Under the pieces are notes generated by a model that saw only the letters and a program-made list of their open reading frames with translations, searched no databases and was not told the origin of the DNA. A stretch of 64,000 nt of DNA from Hypericum androsaemum. Lineage: Eukaryota > Streptophyta > Magnoliopsida > Malpighiales > Hypericaceae. Both the position numbers and the translations under genes were made by a program. The stretch's first letter is position 1. Each line of letters starts with the position of its first letter. Shown here piece after piece: positions 25,801 through 38,700 of this stretch. Location: positions 7,733,001 through 7,797,000 of the forward strand of contig OZ023192.1 of the NCBI GenBank assembly GCA_963995505.1, in the 5' to 3' direction.

Positions 25801-27053
25801 CTTTGTTGGATATCTACCTTGAATTGTCTTGATTCTGTGTCAGACTTCTAGGAACGAAGTCATTTACCAATGCTTTTAATTAATGTCCTACATATGCTTT
25901 TCTGACATGTACATTTTGCTCCATTTGTCTGACTGCAGGCATTGGATACTTTCAACACCGCTGTTGTATCTCCAATATATTACGTCATGTTCACATCACT
26001 TACGATTTTGGCTAGTGTAATCATGTTCAAGGTAAATATTTCTTATATTCAGTAGAGTAGGGGATCTCTTATGGCCTTTTTAACATCTTATTCTGAACAT
26101 CTTGTAATTTTCTGTTGGTTATTTTTTTCTACTTCATTGGGCTGTGTTTCAATCTTGAACAGGATATGTTTCTTTACATAATTGCCAACTAGCTGATGAC
26201 TATTGATGTAAATGCCATCTTTTCTTTGGATTTCATACTTGATGATGGTAATTGACACAGAGAATTGTCAATGTGAAAATGTGACAGGGCTTTCACAATG
26301 TTGTTTGAGGATGATGGACCTGTTTCATTGTGGCATAATGCACATGTTGGGAAGATCAGGAACTGAGTTTGTAACTTTCATGGTGTTAGAGCTTGTACTG
26401 TCCAGGGGTTGTTAGTTGACACGGAGTGTTACGATAGTTGACAAATCTAAAGTTTTTCATGGGAATGCTCCCTGTTTTTACTTCCCAAAGACTGGAGTCT
26501 TCATCTCCTTAACTTCAGAAAATTGAACATAAGACTGACGTCTGCTTGGATTGGAGTTTTGAACTTGCAGATATTGATTTTTGTGATCCTTGGTCAATAC
26601 TTTCCAAACATCTTCAAGGGTTTGCAGCTCCATAAGGAAAATTAATTTCTTCAGCTTTTGAGGTGTTATTATCCCTTTTCAGGATTGGGATGGACAGACT
26701 CCAACACAGATTGTGACGGAGATGTGCGGCTTTGTGACCATCCTCTCTGGAACTTTTCTTCTTCACAAGACAAAGGATATGGTTGATGGTATGTTGGTTA
26801 TGCCTGCTTTAGCTTAACTCTTCCTTGTGGTGTTAAACTTTTCAAGCAACAGCTAGTAGCAATAATATAACCAGGGTTTGTCTCATAAATTTGGACTGGT
26901 ATCAAGTCTGACAGTGGCAAGTAATTATCATCATAAAATGCAGGTTCGACTTCTTTGCCTGTGCGGCTGCCGAAACATGCAGCTGATGATGGATATGGTC
27001 AAGAAGGAATCCCGCTGAGGCGACAGGAATCCACTAGAACGACTTCAAGTTGA
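22879..27053 (+). CDS. NIPA-type magnesium transporter
   Basis: Nine exons chain in frame with GT-AG borders: 22879-23041, 23533-23589, 23723-23813, 23899-24059, 24165-24292, 24387-24524, 25939-26031, 26683-26788 and 26944-27053. The product is 348 residues. It matches the Mg_trans_NIPA family: [103 protein letters not shown], and [20 protein letters not shown]. About nine hydrophobic segments are expected. The C-terminal tail is short, polar and Arg-rich ([13 protein letters not shown]). Plant members are proposed Mg2+ transporters of endosomal or plasma membranes. The start was chosen because [15 protein letters not shown] fits the plant family N terminus. The gene appears intact. Confidence 0.95.
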
Positions 27054-28130
27054 TTGACATTCTTTCACTTGCTTTTGGTCCCATTTCCTGGGAGAGGTCG
27101 TGAAGTCGAGAAGCGATTTTTAAAGTGAGCTCCTCTCATTATTGCTTCCCGGCACACATGGAGAACGGCGAGGTGTGAGTTTTTTTTCTCGTCAATATTT
27201 GACTTTGGCTTCTCTACGAGACTATAGCATTCAGCTGTTGCCCTGTACACCTCTGCATGTTATAGGAAAAGAATCAGCCCATATACTTTTGAGCACACTG
27301 GTAATACGTAAATGTATCCCCCTCATTCACCTAGAATTTAGTGAAATTTGCCCAACATGATGAAGGATCTCTCTCCTCTCTCTCTCTCTCTCAAACATTT
27401 GTGCACAACATTTAAAGCTCCACACGAAAGTTACCGACGAATCAAAAAAATATGTAGATCACCCTGCACATTTAGGCTTTGGGAGTTAACTTGCTATAGC
27501 CTCTTTCAGATTGGTTTGGACTAGAAGCATAGGGATCGATCAACCAATCTGGGTAGATACTTGTATTTTAACAATCGTAATGGATGAGCCAGATTTGTTA
27601 TTTTTTGTTGCTCAGACAATGAAGAAATTAATTTCATCTCTTGTTAATGAACGCGTTTTAAAATAAACTGCCCACTTGCTAATCTGATGATTTGAAATAG
27701 ATCTACGAATTTTACGGTACGTGAATTTTTTTTTTTGAAGAAACGTACATGAATTTCGACATGCGTTCGTAACAAGTGAAGGTTGGTGTTGGTTTTGAGT
27801 TTCGAAATATGTATATATATATATTTTTAGAAAGATTTTCGAAATACACACTAAAAAGAGTTGGAGTCGGAGACAAGAGAATCACTTACTAGAAGCAGAA
27901 TAGAAATTAGTGTCATAGCAGAATTATTAGTTTGTGTTTAGACCGAATAATGACCACCTATTCAAATTAGAACACTACTAATAAGAGTTTCACCAAAATT
28001 ATGACCAACTGTTTGGGGCCGGATTAGGTTCGGAGGCCCAATCCGGCCCGCACAGGATGCAATCCTGGCCGTCCACAGAAATCCAACGGTAGGACCATGT
28101 CGAGGGTATTTTAGGTATTTTACCCCATCA
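27054..28130. other. NIPA 3' UTR and intergenic DNA
   Basis: The first 200-300 bp are probable 3' UTR. A (CT)n tract lies at 27370-27393 and a (TA)n stretch at about 27810-27825. Nothing else is recognised. Confidence 0.4.
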
Positions 28131-28202
28131 CTCCTCTTTGCTTTTTCTTTCTTTCCGTCACTCTCCTCTCTCCTCTACTTCCTTCTCCCTCCCATTTCTG
28201 TC

Positions 28203-28278
28203 TCCCTCTCTCTCTCTCTCTCTCTCTCTCCCTCCCTCCCTCCTCCCTTCCCTCACACACACACACTCTCTCTCCAAC
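28203..28278. repeat. CT and CA microsatellites
   Basis: (CT)n from 28203 to about 28231 is followed by CCCT repeats and (CA)n at 28254-28265, then CTCTCTCTC. This looks like the pyrimidine-rich leader of a plant gene, but no intact plus-strand gene follows. Confidence 0.75.
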
Positions 28279-28425
28279 CCGCCTCCCGGGATTTCTCCTC
28301 CTCGCCGGCCTGAGATACGACGATCTCTTTGTCCTAATACACGACGGCTTCCTCGCTCTTCTCCTCCACCCCGCCGGTGGAGGAGGCGTTAGGTTCGGGG
28401 TCTAGCGTTTGATTGCCGGCGTTCT

Positions 28426-28632
28426 TCACGACGTGGTCGTTGGGCAGGTCCTCCTCCCGGACTTGACATCGAGCGCGGCGACGATGGAGTTTCTGAGGAG
28501 CAAAAAGAAGAGGGGGCTGGCGACGACGGCTGCGAGGCGGCGGAGGAACTCACTGGAGATCCTGATGGCGAGGGGGAGCCAGTTGAAGGCCCAGGCGAAC
28601 AGCGCCAGGCACACGCACACTTTCACCGCCAT
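28426..28632 (-). CDS. Small hydrophobic ORF, possible DUF4408-like N-terminal fragment
   Basis: The minus strand encodes 68 residues beginning MAVKVCVCLALFAWAFNW. Two hydrophobic segments are seen (about residues 4-25 and 36-52, including SPLFFLLLRNSIVAALDVKS). The pattern weakly recalls plant DUF4408 membrane proteins. The GC content is far above the surroundings. The truncated copia element starts about 80 bp upstream of this ORF, so a promoter may have been lost. The plus strand here is also open (28409-28717), and the choice of strand is uncertain. Treat as hypothetical. Confidence 0.3.
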   Translation of the reverse strand: MAVKVCVCLALFAWAFNWLPLAIRISSEFLRRLAAVVASPLFFLLLRNSIVAALDVKSGRRTCPTTTS

Positions 28633-28714
28633 AAATATCAACCTCGCGAAAGTTCGGAAGCAGTTGGTCTCGGAAGCAGTTGGCGGGCGACGGCTGTTGC
28701 TTAAGCCATTTCAC

Positions 28715-28946
28715 TAGCTTTTTCTCTAGGAGACTCTCAAGGTTTTTAGGCGGTGAAACCCGATCACCGCTTCGTGTACGTGAGCAAGGACGACCAGTGA
28801 CAATCCTCCCTCGACCCTGTGACATACCTCTCGAAGAACGGACTGCGCTACAAGAGGTAAATACTTTAATATGGCTATTTCGATTTAATGATGTGTTCAT
28901 TAAATATTATGGTTTCGCATTAATTAAGTTTATGAATGAAAACCTT
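28715..28946 (+). repeat. Truncated 5' LTR of the copia element
   Basis: Matches 33501-33735 with few changes (for example GGTTTTTAGG against GACTTTTAGG). The first ~220 bp of the LTR are absent, and unrelated GC-rich sequence abuts it. Confidence 0.85.
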
Positions 28947-29125
28947 AATTGGTATCAAAGCCATAACAAGGTTTGTTCTCGTTAAATTCGTTTTTTGAAA
29001 AAGAAAATCAATTGAGTTAATTTTCTGTCAAAAATCGGATTTATCGTTCTCTAAAACCCTACTGTTGCCCTTACATGAATAAAAGGTAATAGTCTAGGGA
29101 CTGAACTGTACTTGCTGAATCTCAT

Positions 29126-32100
29126 ATGCATGATTACACGTTTCTGTACCTATATGCACACGCGTTGGACTTGTCGTATTGTTCTGATATTATGTATTCT
29201 GAGCGTACAAAAGGACTTCGTCCTTATGTGAAACGTGTGAAAACTTGTGGAGGATTGAGCCAACGTGGAGGACGTACCCTGCTTCTACACGACATGCTAT
29301 ATGCTCCAGAGATTCGCCGGAATTTAATTTCAGTTTCATTTTTAATGTCTCTTGGTTTTCGTTGGATATTTGAGAACAATTTCGTTCAGTTATTTTTGAA
29401 ACATGTTTTTTATGGATCTGGTTATCAATCAAATGGTTTCTTAATTATGGATGTTGATCTGTGTGATTTACCTCGAACAAGTTTTTTCATGGTCACTACC
29501 ACGCCACCATCTCAGGATGATGTTGTGTTGTGGCATTCTAGATTAGGCCATATTGGTCAAGATCGCTTGAATCGTCTAGCTAAGGCAGGACTATTAGGTA
29601 ACTTGGAAAAGGCTATCTTACCTACTTGCGAACGTTGTCTAGAAAGAAAATCGACTAGAAAACTATTTGGTAAGGGAACTAGAGCCGACTATCCATTACA
29701 ATTAATCCATTCAGACATTTGTGGTCCAATGAATGTGAGGGCTAGGCATTGAGCCTATTATTTCATCACATTTATAGATGACTATAGCAGGTATGGTCTA
29801 ATCTATTTGATTTCTCACAAGTCTGAAGCATTAAGTTGCTTCAAGACCTTCATGAATTATGCTGAGAATCAATTAGAACGGAAGATCAAGGCCTTACGAA
29901 CAGATCGTGGTCGTGAGTATCTTTCCGATGAGTTTAAAACTCTATGTGATGAAAAAGGAATTGAACATCAGTTGTCCATTCCTCGCACACCTCAACAAAA
30001 TGGGGTAGTAGAAAGAAGGAATAGGACCCTTCTAGACATGGTTAGATCTATGGTGGCAGAAGTGAATTTACCAATATCATTTTATGGAGATGCACTCCTT
30101 ACTGCCACATATGTTCTAAACCATGTGCCCTCCAAGTCTGTCACTACCACCCCTTACGAATTGCGGACAGGTCGGTAGCCCGATCTAAGCTACTTACGAC
30201 CGTGGGGGTGTGCATCTTATGTCCATACTACCTCCAATAATTTTGGTAAAATAGGACCGAGAGGTAAGAAGAGTATCTTCATTAGATACTCTAAAGTATC
30301 AAAGGGATATGTGTTCGTGGGCGAATACGAAAATGGACAAGTGACAGAATTTAAATCACGAGATGTCACATTTTTGGAAAATGATTTTCCGAAATTGGGA
30401 GAGGTAAGTAAAGATCTTACCATATATGAAACTGATGAGACAGAATCATCTGGATCGCTCCCTCCGAGTGGGAGAATAATGGAGGAGGAAGATCATGATT
30501 TACCACCTCCAACTGATCCAGAAGTTCGTGATCCATATGATCATCATCTTAGTGGGAGTACAATTCCAAATTCTAGTGGGAGAACCGAAATTCGTAGAAC
30601 TAAAAGAACAAGTATTCCACGCAGACGATTTGAGGTTGAAGGTGCGGAAGGTGCTCTCTTGACATTTACAGATAATGATACAAGTGAGATTCTTTTAGCT
30701 ATCCTACAAGATGATAATAAACCTGAGAATGTCTCTGATGCTTTATCATCTCCCGAGAAGAATGAATGGGCTAAAGCAATTGAGGAAGAGATGGCTTCCA
30801 TGAAGAAAAATTATGTTTGGGAACTGGTTGACCTGCCTGAAGGGCGTAGGACAATTGGGAATAAATAGATTCTCAAAATTAAGTGAAAAGCAGATGGTAG
30901 TATCGAAAGGTACAAAGCCCGCTTAGTTTCCCAAGGATTCACACAGAGGAAAGGGATTGACTATGATGAGACTTTCTCACCTGTTGTAAGATCCACGTCC
31001 ATCAGGATTATTCTGGCTATGGTGGCAAATATGGATCTTGAGCTACATCAAATGGATGTTAAGACTGCTTTTCTATATAGAGAATTGGATGAAGAAATCT
31101 ATATGGTTCAACCAGAGGGTTACATCAAAAAAGGCAGCGAACGTAAAGTTTGCAAATTGATAATTTATGGCCTAAAACAGTCTTCTAGACAGTGGTACAT
31201 TCGTTTTCATAACACTATCATGTCGTATAATTTTAAAATGATAGACGAAGACCATTGTGTTTATATTAAACGCTCAGGTAAAAAGTTTGTCATGATTACA
31301 TTATATGTAGATGACATACTATTGGCTGAAAATGACTTGGGATATCTTAACGAGCTCAAAGCTTGATTTTCGTCCAACTTTGAAATGAAAGATATGGGAG
31401 AAGCTGATTACGTGCTCGGAATTAAGATTTCGAGGAATCGTTCGAAGAAGCTATTATCTCTTTCTCAAGAAACATATATCCGTAAAGTAGTAGAACGGTT
31501 TAACAGTAATGACAGTAATCCCAGATATGTCCCAATTGTCAAAGGTCATAATCTGAACAAAGAAATGTGTCCAAAAACATCTCAACAGAAACAGGATATG
31601 ATGAATGTCCCTTATGCTAATGCGGTGGGTTGTCTCATGTATGCAATGTTGTCTACAAGGCCAGATATCTGTTATGCTGTTGGGATAGTAAGCAGATACC
31701 AATCTAATCCAGGAAGAACACATTGGAAAGCAGTCAAGAGAATTATAAAGTACTTGAATACGACTGCAGAATACTCACTGTGTTACCAAGGTCAAGACCT
31801 AACGCTGAAAGGGTACACTGATATGTCTTCTTGCTAGACGGGGGTGCTATTTCATGGAGTAGCAAGAAACAGACATGCGTCTCCCTGTCAACTATGGAAG
31901 CTGAATATGTTGCTTCTCCAGCTGCTGTGCAAGAAGCAGTATGGTTGAAGAGGTTCTTAAACCATTTGTCCCTAACCAGCGCAGGAGAACCAGTGAGCTT
32001 ATTTTGCGACAATCAAGCTGCGATAGCTTATGCTAAGAATCCTAGATTTCATAGCAGAGCAGCATATTGATATCAAGTATCACTTTGTTAGGGATATGGT

Positions 32101-32227
32101 TGCGTGTAAGGAAGTGAGCATAACACATATACCTACACATGATATGATAGCAGATCCGATGACTAAAGGCCTATTTAGAGATATTTTTGTGAAACATGTA
32201 AGGTCCCAGGGTTTGCGAAGATGTTAG
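29126..32227 (+). pseudogene. Copia pol polyprotein (preINT-INT-RT-RNaseH), broken
   Basis: Readable in order: GAG-pre-integrase (VLWHSRLGHIGQDRLNRLA, with CERCLERK), integrase (HSDICGPM, FITFIDDYSRYG, LRTDRGREYLS, TPQQNGVVERRNRTLLDMVR), reverse transcriptase (YKARLVSQGFTQRKGIDYDE, QMDVKTAFLYRELDEEIYM, catalytic YVDDILLAEND), and RNase H ([46 protein letters not shown]). Stops occur at about 29750, 30176, 30866, 31364 and 31835, and a frameshift lies near 32060. The protease and gag are absent. Not functional. Confidence 0.92.
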
Positions 32228-33281
32228 TGTATGCTCGCTCATATTGTAATGAATTTGTTATTCAATAAAAGTAAAGTTGTTTCAGCAATACATATTATGT
32301 GAATGTTATTTTTGTAACATTTACTTAAATAAATGTCGGACAGAAAAGTAGCCCACTCACACGGGTGTTTACCTCAGTGGGAGTCATTGGGTTGATTCTT
32401 GATTGAGATGAGGCAGTTTTAGGACATCATTCGAGTGCCTGTTCTAAAATATGAATGCCGTCTTGCTTATTGATGGTGCATGCAATAGATGCTGCATTAA
32501 ATAAGTTCTCGGAACTTATTAGGATTATATGGAATCCAATGGTAAGAAATAAGTAGAACTTACCATAATTCTGTCTTGATAGCCTGGAGTAGTCTTTGGG
32601 TAGACTAAAGCCATTGTTCTTGAACATCGAGGCTGATACTCTAGTATGGTATTTTAGTGAGAGACATGCGCTCCTTTTGAAGGAAAGAACATCATAGCAC
32701 ATGGTTCGTGTCATGTGTATTTTTTCGACCTTTTTGGATGGGAAATTAATTTATCAAAAAGTGATTTCAATTTCCCTAGTGTGAGACTAACTCCGAAAAC
32801 TATGGTTTCCAGAACTCTACCCTTAGGATCCTTAACATATTTTGGAAGTATGATTCAGTACCGCTAGCTTGGAAAGTCTTTAAAGGGTCATGGTTATGAT
32901 TCGACCTGGCAAGGCTAACTGAAAAAGCTGGCTGGATCATGATGGAAGAAATATCGTTAAAGGAGAAGGTTCTCTATCGATCACATTCTAGAAGCTTCGT
33001 GGTTCACTAGCATGCCTATTGTGTTGAGAGCAATACAATAGTGAACACGAATAGATTGTTTCAGAAATTACATGTGAGAAACAATAATATTGAGATAAGA
33101 CCTAGGGTAATGCATACTATATACGATGGAGGTGCTAATCAAGATGCTATCATCCAAGTGGCCACTATGTGCTCTTGGGTTTAGCTAAGTGCACTCGATG
33201 TATGCTGGTCGCACGGCCTATCTGCCAAACGCAAAAATGAGAGAATAGATTGATTATGGTCAATCATGTGTGAGTGGGAGA

Positions 33282-33735
33282 TGAAGGATTATCCACCCAT
33301 GATTATCTTATTAAATTAAATAAAAGATATTTGATATCTTTTAGTTTTAATTTAAATTTGAAAGAGATTTGGATGAGGAGAGTTTGTTATACGTGATAAT
33401 TCTCCCACCCCCTTTCTCCTCCCGAAATTCTCTATTAATACGGAATAGGGATTTTTATTGGGGAAAAAAGAGACAGACACACACCAGAGAAAAAGAGACG
33501 TAGCTTTTTCTCTAGGAGACTCTCAAGACTTTTAGGCGGTGAAACCCGATCCCCGCTTCGTGTACGTGAGCGAGGACAACCAGTGACAAGCCTCCCTCGA
33601 CCCTATGACATACCTCTCGAAGAACGGACTGCGCTACAAAAAGTAAATACTTTAATATGGCTATTTTCGATTTAATGATGTGTTCATTAAATATTATGGT
33701 TTTGCATTAATTAAGTTTATGCATGAAAACCTTCA
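33282..33735 (+). repeat. 3' LTR of the copia element
   Basis: Starts TGAAGG after GTGAGTGGGAGA and ends near CTTCA. A likely TATA region lies around CTATTAATACGG (33430-33441). Homology to the 5' end stops at 33733-33735. Confidence 0.75.
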
Positions 33736-34079
33736 GTTTTGGTCAAATTTAATTAGGGAAAATAGATTTTGTGTATTTAGGAAGAGGGCAGCCATGATTT
33801 GGGATTTTTTTTAATTTTTGGCCTGCTTTTTGTGTGTGTAATTAATTCATTTTTGATATTAATTAATATTTATGGCTAATTGAAGGGTTAATTAGCTTAA
33901 ATGTTTGCTTGTTAGTTTTAAATATTAGTTCATGTGAAGAAGAAGACCTCTGTGCACTTGTCTTAGATATGTCTTAGTTTTAAATATTATGCATATGTCT
34001 TAGAATAATGACGATCCTTAATTAAATTTTGTGAGTGTTGCTGGCGATGATAATTTTAGGACAAACATATCTAATGGGC
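33736..34079. other. AT-rich flank, nothing recognised
   Basis: TTAATT-rich non-coding DNA between the copia 3' LTR and the minisatellite. No gene was seen. Confidence 0.4.
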
Positions 34080-35050
34080 ACAAAATTATTCGAGTTTACG
34101 ATTAAGTGACAAAAAAATTGTATATCCAATTATAATAAAATGACATGATCTATTATGATTAAATGACCAATCTGATTATATCTAAATGACTTGTCACTTT
34201 GTATTTAATAAATTTGTAGAAATTTAATTTGGAGGAAGAGATGTAGAAGTTCAATTTGTTTATCGAGGATAAGGAAGAGGATTTCGTCGGTAAATGGAAT
34301 GTACAATTGCAATTGAGACTCTATGGTTAATTGAGATGAAGATGAATCGATTTAATAATATTCGTAGTTTCGTTCACTACGGCCTGTCATTAAATAATAG
34401 AATAATCGATTACTTAAAATAGCATACCTGGTATGTCCGGATACAATAGAAAGATATAATTAGTTATGATAAAATGACATATCCGATTACAATTAAAATG
34501 GCATGCTTGGTATTGACCAAATAGCAGGTCATGTACGATAAAATAATATGCCGGGTTATGACCAAATGACAAATCCGGTTACTATATAATGGCATGTCGA
34601 GTTATGATAAAATGACATGTCGAGTTATGACCAAAAGATAGACCCGATACGATAAAATAGTATGCCCAATTATGACTAAATGGCATACCTGAGTACGATA
34701 AAATGACATGTACGGCTACAATAAAAAAGTTTGCTTGGTAATGACCAAATTGCAGACCGGTTACGATAAAATAGCATGTAGAGTATGACCAAATGGCAGA
34801 TTCGGTTACAATAAAATGACATGCCCGGTTACGATAAAATGACAGACATGATTTTGGATTGAGTGGGGACAACATAAAAGTCGTCCCCATGGAGGGGATT
34901 TCGTTTGGACTATTATATTTCATTAAAAATCGTGTCTACAAACCTGACATTTATTAAAAATTGTGTCTATAACTAAAATTACTTGAATCCAACCCTAAAA
35001 TGACATACCTGACTATGAGTAATGACATGCTTGTTTAATATGTAATAAAA
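34080..35050. repeat. Degenerate ~22/44-bp minisatellite field
   Basis: Many diverged copies alternate the half units ATAAAATGACATGCC and GACCAAATGGCAGACC, with GGTTACG or GGTTATG joints. The array is densest at 34420-34850. A segment near 34845-34890 (TGGGGACAACATAAAAGTCG then TCCCC) matches one near 2425-2470. Confidence 0.75.
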
Positions 35051-35778
35051 TTTATAATAAATTAAATAAATAATAAATAATAATTGTGCTAATTTTCATT
35101 ATAAGTTATGCCAATTTGTTATAACAGGTATACCATTTTATTATATTAGTTCAAGCCAATCGAACTAATTTCTAATAAAATAAATAATATGCAAGTTAAA
35201 AAAATAGTTAAAAACAAATTACAGTAGATTGTCAACCACTCCAAATCCAACCTCCCATCCCACGCACTTTCCATTTTAGCCTCCCCTCTCTCCTACAATT
35301 TTTTTTGCACGCGTGTCACTTTTTAATTGACAATTTTGCCCCTCCCTGTACGGAACAGAAACAAGCGACCTGTTCTGAATCCGTGCCCCAACTGTTTTCC
35401 TATGTAAGGAGACTTTTATTTTTATTTTTATAAAACCTAATTTATCTTGGCGATCGTTTTTGAAACGACTCCGAACTAGTGCTCAAAATATTTTCCAACA
35501 TTCTCGCGTTTTTTCCCTCGACAAAACAAAATTGCAAATTCTTTAAGATGAAGGACTCTTACCAAACAAACCCAAACACAACGCGGCGAAGCGTAATTCC
35601 GTCGTTTGGACATGCTTGCCGTGTTTAACTTCGGCTTGCCCTCGTCAAGAAAAAAGATTTGCCTCTATTTGATTTTTTTTTTTTGGTTCCAAAGCTTTAT
35701 TTCCTTCTTTCTCTCTTTGGAGTCAACAAACAGAATCAATCCCATCGCTTCCTCTCTCGCTCGCTCGCTCTCCGTACG
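35051..35778. other. EI24 upstream region
   Basis: AT-rich DNA, then a pyrimidine-rich leader with a TCGC repeat (35756-35771) before the ATG. The frame upstream of 35779 is open but has no ATG. No other gene is recognised. Confidence 0.4.
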
Positions 35779-38700
35779 ATGGAAAGAGCGAAGCCATTGT
35801 TAGCCGTAGCCAGAACCAAGACAAAGCAAGCTTCTTTCCTGTGGTTCAAAGGCTGTACGGAAGCCTGCTCCCTTCACCGAGTCGTGATCCTCTGCCTCAG
35901 GTTCTGTATTAATTTCCAGCTCCCTTTTAAAGTTGTTTCTCTTCTGGGTTTTTCCGTAATTTTGTCAGAGAAGTTTTGGGTATGGCTCGTTTGGGTGTCT
36001 GATGCTCGATTGCGCTTCTTCGTCAAGCGGGTCCCACGTTTCTTACCCACATTGCTATCTTTCTTGCAGGTCGAGAAGCCTTTTGGTTAGGACGGGACAG
36101 TGCTTTCTTTTGAATGGTTTCCTCTTCTTAGGAAGGTAATGGACTCCGGTTTAACAGGGTTTCTGTTCTGATAATTGGAATTCGCTCCGACTTCTTAATT
36201 CTTAGTAGATGATGGACTGAGCTTTTGAATGCGTTTGTTGGTATTGGGACTGAATAATCTTAGACATGGTCTATCTACTTGGGCGGGATTTTGTTGAAGA
36301 AGTTGGAAGTTCGGAGGAAATGAGTGATTGTTCATTAGGAGGAAGAAGCCAATCACTCTAATAATCGAACATATCCCAAAAGCATTGCCTCATATTTTGC
36401 TTCGAGTTGTTGGTAGACGCTCACCTGAAAAATGTTGAGTTTGAATCATCTATCATATGGCGTGAGATTATCACCATCCTCTCTAGCCTTTGTACAGTCA
36501 CTGTTGGGGATGGTATTCTTATTTTAGTCTCCCTATTGGCAAGTTATTCGCTCAACCCTACTGCCCTAGAAGATAAACTTGAAACTAGTTCTTATTCCTG
36601 CTAAGAGTGATGCAGAATAATGTCTTACTTATGCATGTTAATGAATTTTATAGTGCCAGAACAAGTGGGGTAGTTTTTGCTTGTATATAGGGAAGAGGGA
36701 TTTAGGTTGGGCTAATAGCCATTCAAGAGCTAGATGGGTAACATCCACCCGTCAGGAGTTCAAGGTTGAGTTCTTGCCTCAATGTTTAACGCAGTAACAT
36801 TGTCTTAGTTACGAACTTCATAAATTAGTCCATTTTCCGCTAGTTTTTTTTTGTAATTTATTACAGGGCAATAATATTTGATGTATACTGATTTCGTCAT
36901 AAATACCTTCTGATTCGGATATACACTGTTTTTGCTCATTCATGTGCAGTATAGTGGTCCTAAAATCAATTGTAATCCCAACATTACTCTGGATATTACC
37001 TGAGCAATGCCCAACAGTCAACTCTGAAGGACAATGTTCCTTCGACAACTTTTTGAAGTTTTACTCGCTTCTACGCCATGGACTCATCCAACTATTCTAT
37101 GTAAGTTTTCTTTACATGGAAATTTCAGCTAAGTAGTTTGGATCATTCTGTCAAAGCCTTTGCAAGCTATAGTGCATTGAATTTAATCCTGTCAATGTTC
37201 CTCAACACTTGGTTGAGGTTTGAATTCTTATTCTATATTGTCTGTAGTAGCTTGCTTGAGAATTCTTTGGCACCAGTCGGTATCTAGTCGTATTGGAAAG
37301 GCTGCACGGATTAAAAAAGTGTTCCGGATTTTATGCAATTGACTAGAGCTACTGATTAATTCATTGGATGTTCAAATGATGTGTATTGCATAGAGAGTTT
37401 GTTTAACCCAGGTTGGTGTTTATCTTTGATAATAAATCATATGAACATTAAAAAAAGAGAGGGGAATTTCTCGTTTCATTAGCTTTTCTGGTCTCATAAT
37501 GGAGATTGTTATTAACCTATTATTATATGCACTTTGAGAAATTTATTTTCTTGCTCCAACTGGCAATGGAAGAAAACTTGTTTTCCTAAATGTATCATAT
37601 TTTGTTGAGCGCAGTACTTTCATCAAGGACCACTTATTATGGCGGTCCTTAAACTCTTGTCAGTGAAACTACTAAAAAATCCAGCCCAAACACATGCATG
37701 GAACCATTAGCAATTACATTTCACTGAATTCATTGCAACTTCTGAGGGGTGCTTATTTGTAGATGTGTGTTACTAGGTGTATATCTGCGATGATACTATA
37801 CTTGGAGTCGATGTATTCAGAACAAACCCGACAGCTACTTGTTTATTTATTATGTCTGACACTGTGCTATGCCTTTTCTTAAATTTCTATTATTAAGTTT
37901 CATAATCTTCTTTTTGCAGGTCCTTTGGTTCTACCCATTGTACGTATTTAGTTTCATTCTTAGTGCCCTCTGGTACAGTCCTCTCTGTCATTTCTTTATT
38001 GTCAATATAATTTCAAGAGGTCCTGCAATTTTTTTTGAAGTATGAATTAAATTTATATCAATTCTGTCTCCATATTGTTGTTGGTTGGTCTAACTGGTAA
38101 AAACAATTGGGCATCTGGCCAATTGACTAGGGTTTGGCTTCAGTTATTTGCCGAAAGGGATATAGCAGGAGTGTTTATGCTTATTATGTTGCATGAGATG
38201 GTTGGGCCGTCCAATTGACCCATCAAAAAACACACACGTTTTATCTTCTTACAGAGAGAAGATATTTCATTTTACATTGTGCAGGTACAATGACATTGCT
38301 AAGTTTGGGTTTGCTGCATTGGGAAGAAATCTGCCTGTTGCTCCGGAACCATCAAACAGAAATGAAATATCACCATTGGAAGGCGCCTCGCCTGTGGAAA
38401 AGCCTGCTGGTATTGGAGGGTATAGTCTCTACTCTGACTAATTCGATTGTCAGATTGAGGCATCACGGCTATCATCTCTTCTGTTTCACTTAGAACTCAT
38501 ACTCGTTAATAATAAATAAATGTTCTTCTCTATGTCTTTAGGGTCATGATAGGAATTGGAGAGCAGGTGTATTCAGTATTGCTTTTGAGTTTCTTCTTTC
38601 TCGAGGTATTGATACTTTCTTGGTTTATATAAAATAAAACCACACGGGCTAACTTTAATTCAGCTCTTGAGTTGCTGACCATCTCTGATTTTTTCAAATG

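Larger units (their letters stand above)
28715..33735 (+). mobile_element. Ty1/copia LTR retrotransposon, 5'-truncated and gag-deleted
   Basis: The 3' LTR spans 33282-33735. It starts TGAAGGATTATCC after the purine tract GAGTGGGAGA. Only its last ~235 bp recur at the left end (28715-28946), starting mid-LTR at TAGCTTTTTCTCTAGG. A primer site variant TGGTATCAAAGC follows at 28950-28961. Only about 170 bp separate the PBS from the GAG-pre-integrase region, so nearly all of gag is deleted. No target duplication can be found because the left LTR end is missing. Pol is broken by several stops. Confidence 0.88.

Noticed and set aside
28409..28717. Plus-strand 102-codon frame
   Set aside because: Arg/Lys-rich with no domain. 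It looks like the antisense of a hydrophobic minus-strand ORF or GC-driven openness, and it runs into the copia LTR.
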